This document shows, in pieces, positions 41,301 through 56,300 of a DNA stretch of 64,000 bases. Origin of the DNA: Tanypteryx hageni (taxonomy: Eukaryota; Arthropoda; Insecta; Odonata; Petaluridae); the NCBI GenBank assembly GCA_028673005.1, contig CM054114.1, positions 129,104,470 through 129,168,469 on the forward strand, given 5' to 3'. The number at the start of each line of letters is the position of its first letter. Positions within the stretch are counted from its first letter, which is position 1. Both the position numbers and the translations under genes were made by a program. A model generated the notes under the pieces. That model had not been told where the DNA came from. It did no database searches and saw nothing but the letters and a program-made list of their open reading frames with translations.

Positions 41301-44300
41301 ATAAATGCAGTAATTATTATGTTAACTAGATTTTTCTGCATCATTTTTAGAATGCATCTATAAACATATGAACATGTTCATTAACTTATGGCTCGAAAAG
41401 GTTTTCAAATTTTATATTATAATACATGAATAAAAAGTTTGTATCCTACAATGGTTAAAAGGTTAAATATTCTGCATACCAGTATCTTTATAAGGAAGAA
41501 CTTCAAATGATGTGTCTTCCCATTCTTTTTCCATTTTTAACAAAGTACTCTCAATGGAATACTCTTTTGATGCTGTATCAGAGAGCTTACTAAGTTCATT
41601 AGCCACATTAGTGATACCAAGTTCAAGGCAGTTATTGAAAGTTAATGTTGGCCCTGGCACTATCTTTATTCCTGCATTGAAATTGAGTAAACAATTCAAG
41701 TTAATAATATTTCTAAAACTTAAAGCAAGTAGTACTGCAACTCACTACTTAACTTTCATTAAATATGATCAAGCAATCTTATTTTGCCATTCATCAATAT
41801 TAACAAAGAATTGGACCAGTAATAAATTAAATAAACAATGAAATTTGACATAAGACTGCATTTAATTGATTATAAATCATAAACTCAAACTATAGTTAGT
41901 AATTAAGCATATTTTAAAACTATGAAATAAAATAGTAACATTAACATTATTTTTCCTTCCAAAAATCTTCACAGTAAAGGTACAGATATCCCCTGCCAAA
42001 TGTTCTGGCCAAGAGCCATGCACGGTGATTCGGTGTTGTGCAGGGTATTAACCTGTGAACGTGTTTACACGTTCAATGTTTTTGTGCCTTCAGTACCACT
42101 CATGCGTTATATCACAACAACAAAAAAACATCTTTAAAATGACTAACAAAGGAAAATATAGCATTTTGTATGAAATAAAGTTACATGTATTGTTATAATT
42201 TAATATTGTTAAATATTGATTTTCTATTTTTTTTAACTTGGTATATCCCCAATTCTCCCATTTCATAAACTTAGCAATTAAAGGGTTAATGGTAATAACG
42301 GGGTTACATTCCAAGTAACTGAATGTTATATCCAAAAATCATAAAAATAGTAATAGATACTTTCACTCTAAAATCTCAAATGTAATGTTGATTAGATAAC
42401 ATAATATATAAATAATTAAATATCTCCAATAATAAATCCAAAAAAACAGAAAGCCAATTTCATTCCTAACTAAAAACAATGTGAGAGCAAAGTATATGTA
42501 AAAGAAAACATAGAGATAATTTTAGATGAAAAAATCTACCAAAACGTCTGATAAGTTTACTTAGGTGATGGGGTTTATTTTTCAAGAGGAGGCTATCTTA
42601 ATTAGTAGAGCTGCCGACAGAAGATGGGAAGAATCAGGAAGAGGCTAAAGTTGATAGCCTGATGAAATCTGTTGAGTTTACTTCTCCTTTTTCAGGCTTT
42701 TAATATAGATGTGCACATAGGAAGTCAAAATATTGTCAATATTTCTCTTAGTTTCCCTAGCTCATTGAAAGTAAGGGTCTTCCTGTACAGGTATGCCTCA
42801 TTTAGTGCATGTTCTTTTAGCGCATTTTCGATACAGCGCGGTTGGCATCTCGGGACTAAATTTTAAATTTTTGAAAATTTTTTAAATAATGCTCCTAAAT
42901 GCTACGGTCCTTTAGTATGGTCACAGCATTTTTCTCACTTACCTTCATTTGTACTTCACTCTCTGTTCAGAGATAGTCATTTCACTCTAATTAAAGACAA
43001 GTTGTTGTTATTTATACCTTTATTAACTTTATTTCTATTTCACTTGTTCACTTTTATTGTTTTTTAGATTGATTTGCCACTATTCCAGTGTTTTGCAATG
43101 ATGATAAAACTGGAAGTTTTAAAGTTCTTAAGGTTACTGTTGAGATGTGCAGGGTTGGGTTCGCTTTGGATGGGTTTTTGCTTAAAATTGGGTTAGATTA
43201 GGTTCACGACAACTTTAACTTTAGCTATTGCTAGTCATTTGTTATTCTGATGTTATTTTGCTGTTGGTACCTATGCTACAGTTACATATCTGAAGCTGTG
43301 GTGGCTGCTGAATCGTAATATCACTCATATTCCATTTTTGTTTACTTTTGCACTGGCCAATCATCATCAAAGATCTTCGTAATCATGAAGGATTTTAAGA
43401 ACATGTCAAGGCAATACACAATATTGATGTTTTACAAAGTATATATCAGAAATACTTATGATATTTTGTATATCTAATTTATTTTATAATGTTTTTTCAT
43501 TGCAAATGTTATTAGAAAATTGTGACTTTCCATCATAAAGAATTAGTTTTTTTGAAACTTTTGTACACCAATAAGTTCATAATAAATAATTGTTTAAAAA
43601 TAATTGTCACATACCATATTAACTCGTTTAATACCCTCACACGGGTAATGCCCGCACCTCCGTTTTTAGAACTAAAAATCTGGGGAAAAACTGTAATTTG
43701 TGTCATGTCCGCACTTCCAAAATTTTGATATTTTACAGCAATATCGGTTGAATAATCTATCTGAAGCCGAATTTCATGATATAATTATGGCAACAAGCAA
43801 ATATTTTAGAAATGACTTCAAAAAATTATTTTTTATACTTTTTTAATGTACGTAAACATGAAAAATTCACATCCATTGTGATTATATTACACGGAGACAA
43901 CTCAAAAACCTATTTTGGAGTCTAGCTCCTTGATCTAATGGAAATTTTCAATTTGAGCCGCTGCACATTCTCAAGTTATATAATTTTAAATGAGTAATTT
44001 TTGTCAATTATGCGAAATTACACTAACGGCCATTATTCTTAGAAAAAGAAATAATTGCAAACCGTTCATGATCAAAATAAATCCATGTCAAATCTCTCAA
44101 AGATCACACAATACCAAAAATAAACTGGCCACTAGATGCATTGTGACTGGTTACATAGAAGCGTTTCTCACGTTTCTGTGGATAAAATGTATCACTTACA
44201 GCTTTCAGAAAGCACAAATGAACAATTCCAACAGCTATTTAGTGACACATTTCCATCTCAAGATTGTGTTCTTTGCTTTTATACAGAGTAATAAAAGTAT

Positions 44301-47300
44301 GTACATACATATATTCTTTTAGGATTGCGTAACGTAAAAGGAACCCAAAAAAATTCATGGTAAAATGTGATTTGAGCATGTCACAAATTAAAAGGCAATC
44401 AAACAGAATTCATTTGTTTTCAATGAAAAATATATGCAAATCAGTTGTTTATTTCTCTTACATCACCTTTTCTATGAGAATGAATGACACTTCTATTTAC
44501 ATAGAAATTTACATGATTTAGGTTTACTACCGGCAGCTAGCAAGATTTTTTAAAATACCTGATAAATATCATACTTATTATACTATTCTACGCATTTTAA
44601 AAAATACCTTGGTTATAAATCGAAGAAAGAAAATGCATGGCATATTGCGCCTACCGAAGAAAACGCATACTCATCTCAGGCACAGTGTTAGTAGGCGTTC
44701 CGCAGGTTGCCAACCCTCAAAAGATGAAGGGGCAAATATCGCATAATGTCCGCATCCCCTTTTTTGATGGGAACTTGTAGGGAAAAAGTGCAGGTATTAC
44801 ACGAGTAAATATGGAACTTAGTTTTCTTGACTTTAAATTAATATATATAAATGGCCTATCATTATATAAGTTGCAAGATAAAAATTGTAAAATTTCTGAA
44901 GAGTAAAAATCAATTGGGTTAAGTATAATGTTACAAACTGTTCTTTTAGCACAAATTCTGATAGTGTACAGATGTCTCGGAATGCCTATGCGAGGCATGC
45001 CTGTATAATCTTCTCTTCTAGAAATTCTGCTGCTTTTAGGATCTCTGATATAGCCTTACTTGTTAAATCAGATTTTTTGCTGCTCTTCCTCTTCTACTTC
45101 CTCTGGTTCCAATATCCATACCAGAGGTCATTAATTCTTTCAACCCCTCATTACATAACTTCTCCTGATTGGTCTGTATGAGCTCTATAATCTCTTCCCC
45201 TTGCATATCACAAAACCTCTTTTGTTATTATCAATTACAGTATAGATTTCAACCTCCTCTGTATTTACCATATATCATTCTATCCACCCCTCTTTGTCAG
45301 GTGCCAAATTTCTTGGGATATTCATTCATGAATTCCTGAGTTGCAAAACTCATATTGATTCTTTGTGTGCTAAGGTTGTTTCTGATTGTAATGTGCTAAG
45401 AAGACTTAATACCCTCACAGATTTAAGTACCTCTTTGTCAGTGTATTATGCACTCATCTATAGTAGACTGAAATACGGTATTGTTTCCGGAGGCCATTTG
45501 CAGCACACAGCGTATCTATTTAAGCTGCAAAATTGAGCAATCAAAATCTTGGTAAAAATCAACAAATATTCTAGTTGTAGAAATCATTTAAAATTCTTAA
45601 TGTACTTACACTGCCTTCAAACTATTTGCATTACATATTCTCTTTGCTGTTTAAATTATAACTTACTGAATTTAGAATTCAATTGCAATTTCCATTGTTA
45701 CGACACAAGAAGATGATTTTAGGACAAACACTCATAATTTGAATCTGCTGTCTCATAGCCCAGCATATGCTGGTTCCAAAATTTTTTAATAAACTTCCAG
45801 CTCAACTAAAAAAGCTGATGTGGCCACCATATGACTTTCTCCATATCTGTAATATTTCTATATGCCGGATTTTTGTAGGGTTGGGATCGTGTCTTTTGGA
45901 TTGTTTAGTAAGTTGGAGAGCTTGTTTTCATTAACAAACAAACAAACAAACTCTCCAACTTACTAAACAATCCAAAAGACACAATCCCAACCCTACAAAA
46001 ATCTGGCATATACAAAATCGCCTGCACAGAATATGATAAAATATACATAGGTCAAACAAAACGGAAGCTAGAAATCAGATTCAAAGAACACATCGCACAC
46101 TTCAGACACAACAGATTTAACAGGTCTAGCGTCGCAGCACACATACAAGAAAACAATCACCCCATTAAAATCGAAAATATGACTCTCTTAAAATCAATAC
46201 AAACAGAATGGAAACTTGACGCTTACGAAAGCATATTCATAAACAAATACCGAAAAATGGTTATGAATAACGACGAGAGACTCATCCCCCACTCACCTCT
46301 CTATGCATTAATGGCCACTTTGGTCCCCGCCCCCCCTTCATCCTTTCACTTTTACCCCAAATGTATAAATACACTACACAAGACACCTTCAAATCATACG
46401 ACTTCAGCTACTGAAGATGAGAGTGTAGCTCTCAAAATACATATTTAGTGCTTGTTCCAGATAAGTTTTCCTTATTTGTCTTGTACTCGTGCTTTAATTT
46501 TTCCTTTTAGGTTTAGGTTTTGACCACAAGTCCCTGTTAGGCCATTGTCCAGCAAACTTGTAAGTATTTTTATTTATTTTAAACTTTTTTCTTTTGAGCG
46601 TTTCTCTGGGTAAACGTTACGGTTTGGAGTTAGTAATTTTAATTCATGCCTAATTGATGAAGTAATTGTTGGTGGTGAGTGTATAATGGGTGCATCCGAA
46701 ACTCAAGGGCATGAGTTCGATTAACTCATGGGTAGCTTTTTTCTCTTTCATTCCTCCTCCTTTTACAAATCCTTTTCCATATTTCACATCCAAATTTAAC
46801 TGGGCAGTCACATTCATATTTTTATTTTTTTCTATGTTGTTAGGTGGTGGTCCAAATTTATTTCTCAAGTCATTCAACGCACGATTTTCTCAACGATGTT
46901 TAGATTATTAAATCGCATATTCTTCATTGATCTCGGCACACACTACATCCTATATTGATGCTTACACGGAAAGGATCCCTGAAATTATTTTTGCAAAGAC
47001 TTCCTCCAAATACTTAAAATAGACCCATTAGGCAGAGGTACATCAGGCAAAGGATCATTAAAAATGTAAAATAAAATGAACTGGTCCGTTAAAAATACAA
47101 CAATATAAATAAATAAAAATATTTATTTTATGAATTCCTCAGAAATTTGGTTAATTGATTAAAAACATTAATAATCTACAATCACCAATGATCATCGGGA
47201 ACAATGACGGGGAGTTAGAAGGGAAACATACATTTGCTTAAGCATCGACAGGAAACAGAACTTTTGTTTTATGTTTGAAACTAGAGTTAGAGAACAATTC

Positions 47301-50300
47301 ATTAAATTTCTTGCTAAAAATTTCATTATTGTAACATAAAATAGGGCTAAGAAATCTTTTCTGCATAAGTCTCAATGACAAGAAATTATTGTGGTGGCAT
47401 TACATGTTACATTACAGAACATGAGGCCCCTTCCTGAATAACGGGTGTAAGGTAGTTCCTACAATAGGTATGTAGAATTTAACACATTTGTTGATAAAGT
47501 GAAAGGACGAGATTACATACAGATTTTCTGTTGCAGAATTGTGTTCAAGTTATTCAAGTTGTGGAGGTGCATTAAATAGAAGTCACAACGTTCATTTCAA
47601 CTAAGCCATTTTTTTTAAATAAATTGTTTTGAGTACAAATTTTCTCATAAAAATGTTTCCCTGTAGATAACACACACTAACAAATTACATCCAAGTTCCT
47701 AAAAAAACTTGTATAATGCATGCGTTATACGCAAGACTTTAGGGTATTTTTATTCTATAGCTCTTATTTTATTTATTGGCCTGTACCGTTCTTGTAACTA
47801 AATTGAGCCCAGGATTAATAAAGTATTATTATGATTATTATTTAATGCAGGGGAATTCTTTAAAGTTGTCGGCAGTTTCAGGAAAACTTCTTCCAACAAG
47901 CATTAATGGCTGAATGCTTGATTTCAGCCCAAGGCTCTTCAATAAATTCAATAGCTGTTATAGTTGTAAATTCAGCCCAACCATTGCATACATTTTTATT
48001 CGGAAAATTATCCATGGCATCAATGATGTGATTTAAACTTCTCTGTGACTAGTAAGACTTAAAAGTTGCAATGACCCCATTTTTTTGTAATACCATGATT
48101 TCCTAATGTTACTTGGCAATCAGAAAAACTAAAGTGTGTAATGTGACCATTTAATTTCATAAGTTGCTATCGTATCTCAAAAATAACTTCATAGAACTTT
48201 CCTTTTGATAGCTAGAATAATTTTTTATGCTTGACTGAACATTAACTCTAAAGCATAAACAGCAGACATCATTACCTGTTTCCAAATTAAGCAATTCCCA
48301 ATGCCTTTGCCTCATACCAGGATTGCGTACTGCTTCAATCATAGGTATATAGGGTCGAAAGTCTTCCATTTGATTTTTGAGATCAATTGCAACAGACTGT
48401 GCACCTAAATGGATTATATTAATATAATAAAATCATAATTTAAAACATTAGCATAAAACAACCTGAATTCAATTTGACGAGATTAGTAACATACTAACCT
48501 GGGATTTCAGCAAATATTTTTATGCATTTTGTCATTGCCTTCTGTAGATCTAAGACAGTATGTTCTATCTCACTAGGATCTATGTTGACCAAAGGGTTGT
48601 CCATCCATATTTCATGCCACTTAATCCAATCTAAGCACATAGTAATTAGTTATTTAAATAATAAAACTTGAATAATTTAAAACTTAATAAGGAAATAAAT
48701 GAAAAACTTTGACAAAATTCCACTGTACTCCATTTCTTCCTTTTCAAAGCTTTTCATTTTATTTCCTTAAAATGGAATTCAACAAAGTCAAGGCTTGCTC
48801 AAGGATTAAAGAACTTAATAATTATACTGATTAAATATAAATGAGCAATTAATGAAATTGCAATAGAAAGGAAGTTTATATGTTTGTAATAAAAATCTAT
48901 CTGGAACTCAGAGATGATTATCTTGCAGGAAAATTATTATATCAAAAAGGAACAATGGGTCGAGTGAATAAAAACTAAGCAAATGCTTAAAGCATTAAGC
49001 AAAAGCATAAGCATTTGCTAAAAGCATAAGCAAATGCTAAAAGCATTTGCTTCATATTGAGTGAATAAAAGTTTGCTTTTGCTTATAAGCACTTGCTACT
49101 CAGTTTTAAGCAAATGCTTAAATTTTACGGAAGAAAGCTCTTTGCAACTCTTCCTTCACTTGTTTTTGTTTACATTTAAAGTTTTACATAGTTGAATTTC
49201 AAACTAAAAACATAAATATATTGGGTAATATTTTTTAAAAAGTTAATTAATAATTTTTTAAAACTATTTCTTTTATAACTGAATTCGATAATATCACAAA
49301 TCATGGGTGTATTTTTATTCAATTAGTTATAGTAATTTTATCCAGTCATTTGCCTTTATAGTGATTTTGGACGCCACAAATATTTCTATCTTACATCACT
49401 TAAGTACCTTAAAAATATTTCTATCTTCTGTTTGGAAGACAGTACCCCGCCACGTCTCTCTTGATATTCTCCGAGTAACAGATTTGAAATATAGGTACTT
49501 AACATTTTCTTCAGAGAAACGATATAAATTTTTATAACCGTTGGTTGTTGAAACTTTTCTCGTATTTTTTAACCTTTCGTGTCACCATAAATTACCATAT
49601 TTATATATATTTATATTTAGGATCAATTATCATGAAAATAGAGTACCTGGAAATATTTTAGCAAACCCTTGACCTCACTTAAAAAAGTTTAAGCAAATGC
49701 TTAAAGCATTAAGCAAAAGCTCGGTTTTATTCACACAATTTTAAGCAAATGCTTAAGAAAATTCCTAAAAATAAGCAAATGCTTATTCTTTCTAGCAATA
49801 GCAAATGCTATTTTTTTTATTCACCCCAAATTAAGCATTTGCTTAAAAAGTGAGGGAAATCTTAAGCATAAGCATTTGCTTATTTTTTATTCACTCGACC
49901 CAATATATTAAATAAGTAAATTTTCCATTCATTTTTTCCTTTTAATTCAGCACAAATATTCAAGCAACATACAAAATCATTTTGTGGGCTTGAAACTCTT
50001 TTGGACACTGTTGCATACAAATTACATTAACTTTCGTTTTTCATGCATCTCCTGCTTATTTCCGCTATACCTAATTCCATTAAACTGATACACTATACCT
50101 GAAGCTGTAATCCAAAGATTTCTATATGGGTCGAATTCCTTCATTAATCTGCTAATAGCTTCATAAGACTTGATTGGGGTGCCAAAAAGTCTTTGACGAA
50201 GATTTAGCAGTTTACTAGTTTCAAAGCATTCTTGAAGTTGCTTCCAAGTTCTTCTCACATCAATGGCTACTTCCTGACACTTTGATAAAAAGTAAGAAAA

Positions 50301-53300
50301 TTAAGATCTTTAAAAATAAATGAAAAAATGTGTTAACAGATAATAGTGTCTCGGTATTGCATCTGAACACATTTTGGTATGACAACGATCAATGACAGCA
50401 GAAAAATTGCAGGAAAAAACATTTAAGAGACAGCATTGTAAAAGGTATAACTCATGCTCTAACAAAAATGGCCATTAGTGATAAATAAATAATTGAGAGA
50501 TTAAGTTTTGGTTTATTTGTGGCTCTTTTTTGAAAGCTAACTGTTTGGAACATACTGGTTGTTAGCCCGGGAGTGGTGGCATGGGGTGCTGTAGACACCC
50601 CAGCCCTATGTATTATGACAGGGTTCTTTTACTTTTAGGTTTCATGACTCCTACCCTTCAGTAGCTGGAGTGGCATGTGCATTCAACCATTTTTGCCTAA
50701 AAACACTAGTATCCTATCATTATTTTTTGAGTTTGGACGTTTTTCTTAGCTGGTGCAACAAAGCATTGTGCAGAAATCTCTGTGTTTTTGTTTTTCGAGT
50801 GTTTTATGCATTTTATTGTGAAATTATTGTCACTATGTGCACCGTTGTTGTTGTAGTTCATGATATGGAATCACTATTGAACAGTTAATTTATTGATTAC
50901 AAAATATAATATTTCACAAAAGTAGGAACAAACATTGGATTTTCCAGTTTTAATTTTCCTCCTGGTTTTTTAAATAATTGACATCTAATAAATAAATCTC
51001 GATTAATCAAAAATACATCAAGAGACATATAAAATGAAAAATTTATTGAAAATCGATGTTTAAAAATTTTTAAACGAAAATATCCATGGGGTGTCATAGA
51101 CACTCCGCGTGGCCTCTTACGTTACAAAAATCTGCACGAGTATTGCTGGGTTAAACATCTGGCATCACATCACTTAACTAGGTGATCTGTATACTAAAAT
51201 TTTCTGTTTCCATAAATATTTTTCATTATATAAAACTTATTTTCTTAATATTATGTTTCATATATGTTTCATGTGACTATTCTGACATGAGGCTTCACAT
51301 TAAAGTCTTTAAAATCTTATCTTCAAAATAAATTATCTATTACATCTATTCATAGTTTACTATTGTCATAGGTTATTCTTGAAACAAAAATGTACTAATT
51401 AATAATATCACTCGTATGAAATGCATATAGAGTAAACCCTTGTTAATCCGGATGAATTGGGGGAAAGGGTGGTATGGATTAGTGAAGCAAAAAAACTCAC
51501 TTATTTAAAAAATAATAAATACCATTTTATTTTTAAAATACCATTGTTCTTTTAAAAAAATGTCATTTTTTGCATCACCGAATATATTAAAATACCTAAA
51601 TTTCGAACTGGACCCCACAAATACGCCATCCCTGGTTGAGTGCAGTGAGCAACAATGTCATCCATCGATCCGGATTAGCTGTAGCCAGACTAGCAAGGGT
51701 TTACTGTGCTAGTATTAATTCTCATGCTATACAAACTGATATCTTACCTTAGTCAGATCTATCGTTGCAGAAGAAAGTGCATTAACTCGTTGTGTGAGAT
51801 TTTCAAAGGTTTCAATCAGAGCTATTTCATCTACCAATTGGAGCTTTCCCAACCTATCTATTTCTTGTTCATGCATAACTATTGTGTCATTAATCTGCAA
51901 TGAAATCCTATTTGGGTATCCAATAGCCTCCCATTTGAGTTGGAAATCATCATCTGGTATATTACGGCAGAAATAATCCAGGGTATCATATTCCTTCAGA
52001 AAAGAAAAGAAAGAATTTTCTGATTAATAGCAATAAATTTTCAGCCCATGAGTACCATGTGGTCTGCAAAGTAATTTACTTTTTACTTTAATATGGCCCA
52101 AACTCAAGTGCATGATTATTATTATATGTTATTTCACATACATCTTTGTAAATAATCTAAGAAATTTAAGATGTTTAAAAAAATCAGCACTTTCAAAGTA
52201 TCTGCTCATTCTCATTTATAACACTTGCACACTTAAGAGTACATAAGAATGATCTTCCCACTGTTAGCATGTTACTTGCATGTTCAAAGGACCTAAAATG
52301 CAATGAATGAGTTTAGGAGTACATCAAAGGATGGGTGCAATCTTCAGCCCTAATGGAAAGGGAGAGTAAATGTTCAATGAATATAAAAGTTTGAGAACTA
52401 GGAAAACCTGTAACATGTAATGTTTGTTTGTGTGTGTATTTCCGGCTAATCAATCTCTTGAATTATTATAGCCAGCATGGAATGTGTCCTGTTCAGTGCC
52501 TTCATGCAGCCAGTAAACCTATGTGAGTTTGAGAATCCTATTCTACATTATTCAAATGCATTACAGTAGAAAGCAAGTTTATTTGAAGATCCAAACAACA
52601 GAAACACTCAAACAAGGAAAGAAATTAAATATGTTGACTATAGTTCCAGAAAATTCCACTGCTGCTGTTCTCCTAGACTGTCAATTTCGTGGGAATAGCT
52701 GCTTCTAAGGGTTGTTCAACCACTATAATGAAATTAATGAAAAAGTGATCCATTCAGTATTTTTAACGTATTGTGTATGTTTGAATTTATGACAAATCCT
52801 ATATCTGTAAACAGATCATTGGAGAATACATATTATTATTATTATTTATAATAAAGTAATGGATCTTGAATTGTTTCTACAAAGAGATGTTCGATGTTAT
52901 GTATTTGTGAACATTGGTTGTGTAGAGATGAAGAGGATCTATTCAATGTACCTAATTAGGTACTGTAAGGAAATAACGAAAAATAGAGGAGCTGCAATTC
53001 ATGTAAGTGAAAGTCTATCTTTAAAAGAAGTTAATTCAAGCACATTTAGTATTGAACAGCATGGTGAATTTACTGCTGTTCACCTCCAAGAATATGGTGC
53101 AATAATTGTATGTTTGTACAGATCACCTAATGGTGATATTAATACATTTAACATGTTGATAGAAGAAGTCTGCATGTACATTGAGCATTTAGGGAAGGAA
53201 ATTATCATCTGTGGCGACATTAATATAGATATTTCTGTACAAACCACAGATGTATGCAATCTTGAGAATTTATTTAGATCATATAATAATAATAATAAGT

Positions 53301-56300
53301 TTATTTGTTCAAAAAGACATTACAAAATAATGTATAGAACACGTCAAAAACATTGAAAAGGGGACAAGAACACAAACTATCTCAAGCACCAGACATAAAA
53401 TCGCTAATATTGTAAAGACAATTAGTCACAAGGAGCTCATGAACATGATTCTTGAATGACTGGAATGAGCTTACTTCTTTGATTGCAGCAGGCAGAGCAT
53501 TATAAAATTTAATGCATCTTGCTTTCGGTGCTTGAGAGCAAACTTTTAAGTTTTGTTGTATAACATGGAGATCATCGTTTCTTCTTGTGTTGTAATTATG
53601 GAAATTACTGTTTTTCTTATAGTCAGACATGTTTTGCCTCACATACAATACAGCATTATAAATATAAATAGAGGGAACAGTCAAGAGTCCTAATCTTCTG
53701 AATAGGGGCCTGCAATGTGCTCTGAATTGTGCATTGCACATTGACCTGTCAACCTTTTTCTGGATCTTAAAAACCTCAATTAATTGGGAGGAGGAGCCCC
53801 AGATGACAATGACATGCAACACGTGAATAGAAATAAGCAAAATATACTTTTTTTAATACCTCGATACTAAGTGATTGCTTCAAGACAGATAGTATATAAT
53901 ACACAGAGTTTAGCTTTTTACATAACTTGTCAGTATGATGAGACCATTTCAGTAGAGGGTCAATATAGACACCTAGAAATTTGAACTCCTCAGTATAACT
54001 CATCACATCTTGGTTGAGGCAGGAGTATAAATTTCGGCACCGTTTATGTGAGGAGGAGAAAAACAGCCAGTGTTTTACTTTCATTTAAGGAGAGTCTATT
54101 GCCCTTACATCACTCAGACATTGCCTGCAAAACCACCCTGCTACTTTCTACTAGTGCTTTGTCAATGGGATTGGTGACTAAAACATTCACGTCATCGGCA
54201 TACATAATAACATTATTACACACTTTATTCATAAGGTTCTCTGGTTAGTCATTTATAAAAATTAGGAAGAGGACAGGGCCTAAAATGGACCCCTGTGGCA
54301 CACCAGAGAGTACTAGACTAGGGTCAGAAAAATATTTTTTGCCTTCCTTGAAAATGGAGACAGTTTGCTGATGATTTTTAGGTAAGATTTTAGCCAATTG
54401 TAGGCCACACCTCTAACACCAAGCTTATCATACTTAGCCAATAGGAGATCATGATCAATTGAATCAAAGGCTTTACTGAGATCAAAGAAAACCCCCAGAG
54501 TACTATTTCTCATATTCAGTTGTTCTATGATGCAGTTAATAGCAGTAAATAGAACCTGCTCTGTGGATTTCCCTTTCCTAAATCCAAATTGGCCGCTTGA
54601 CAGGATGTTACATTTTTCAAGAAATTCCAGTAGTCTAATGCAGAAAACATATTCAAATATTTTGGAAAATTGTGATACAAGGGATATAGGTCTGTAGTTA
54701 TTTATTTGGGTTTTATCACCCTTGTTTTTATAGATGAGAATTACTTTAGAGATTTTTAAAATTTCTGGGAAAATTTCTTGATTTAATGACTGGTTGATAA
54801 GGAACAAGTGGAGATATAATTGTATTTCGACATGCTTTAAGTAGTTTACCTGGGATATCATCTAGCCCAGCAGAGTTCTTGAGGCCAACTTTGGAAAGGT
54901 AAGTGGATAATTCCAGTTCATTACAGGGTCGGAGGTACATAGACTCAGTATTTGAGAAGTTGGTTCTTATGACTGGATTATGTTGAGTTGTGCCATCAGG
55001 AGTGGGTGTGAGAGGTAGATCAAAGAAGAATCTGTTGATAATATTTGCTAAGAGTGAAGGGTCTGTAATTTCATTTGAGTCAATGTCTTTTACCACTGGC
55101 AAGGACATCAATTTTGTGGAACCAGTAACTTCATTTATAATTTTCCAGGCTGCCTTGGTATGATTGGGTGCATTCATAATTTTTGAGTCATTGAAGGTTC
55201 TTTTACTAATTTTTATGAGATTCCTGTACTGCTTTTTGAGAGCAGAATACAGCCTGTGGGTTTGCTAATTACCATGATACTTATCATTGTAGAATAGTCT
55301 TTTGATGTTACCAGATAACATACGAATTTCAGGTGAGATCCAATCATTTGTAGAATTTGGCTTTGGTTTAGCTGGGACAATTGGAAATGTAACATTGAAA
55401 AGGCACAAGAATTTATCATAAAATAAATTAAATAATAATAATAATTTATTCTGTAGTAATCACTTACTCACAAGAGGAAAAGCCTGCCTTGATAATATAT
55501 TTATAAATCTTACAGAAATTAAGTACAAAGTAGGAGTTATCAACCCTTGCATATCAAATCATTCAGCAGTATGGTTGAAAACAAATATTTCAACAGCTCC
55601 CAATAAAACAAAGAATGTAATTATTTGGCATCAACCTATAACTTCACATGGTATCCTTGAATTAAAAAAAAACAATTGGCAGATGTTTCACAGGATTAAC
55701 TAACTAACTAAAAATCAAGAAGTCAGGGAAGATTTTGATTTGTTCCACAATCTATTGATAGAATTCTATAACCAAAGTTTCCCACTTACAGAATGAAAAA
55801 GTTTAAAGATGAAAAAATTATGTTTTTCCCAGAAGTTGTGGGGTATGAGAGATAGATTATTACTTTTACATTCTCCGTATAAACGTGACAATACTAAATT
55901 AGCAAAAGAAAAGTATTACGAATACAAACAAGAATATAGACTGGAAATCAAAAGAGAGAGACTAGAGGGCAATGATAAGTTTATTAATCAGGAAAATAAC
56001 AAGTGCAAAGCTGCATGGCAAGTAATTAAAAATGAAGTAGGTTCAAAATGTGTCCCAATATGCACTACTATATCACCAAATGAGTTGAATGAATATTTTA
56101 TCAAAGTTGTAGACAGCATTAAGGCTATCATGCAGACATCTTCTGTCAATGCAATCGATCTGATGGGAGTTGTAAATATTAATAATCTAAATTTCAAATG
56201 GAATGATGTTGCCCTTTTAGAGGTTTATAAAATTGTGAATGGTTTCAAATGTTCATCTAGCAAATATATTTTTGGGCTCTCAAACAACCTGGTGAAACAA

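Larger units (their letters stand above)
45861..46448 (+). mobile_element. 5'-truncated Penelope-like element with inverted 5' duplication
   Basis: The 60 bases at 45861-45920 are the reverse complement of 45951-46010 with two mismatches, separated by a 30-base spacer with (CAAA)n. The right arm continues into a GIY-YIG endonuclease frame. Inverted duplications at the 5' end are a known result of Penelope insertion. It has landed in the R1 fragment D. The 3' boundary beyond 46448 is not defined. Confidence 0.82.

Noticed and set aside
46690..46730. tRNA-like T arm ATGAGTT-loop-AACTCAT
   Set aside because: No matching acceptor, D or anticodon arms; not an intact tRNA gene.
48978..49879. GCAAATGC octamers considered as a direct-repeat array such as CRISPR or a satellite
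   Set aside because: Spacing is irregular, orientations mixed, and they fall inside a transposon with paired ends in a eukaryotic intron.
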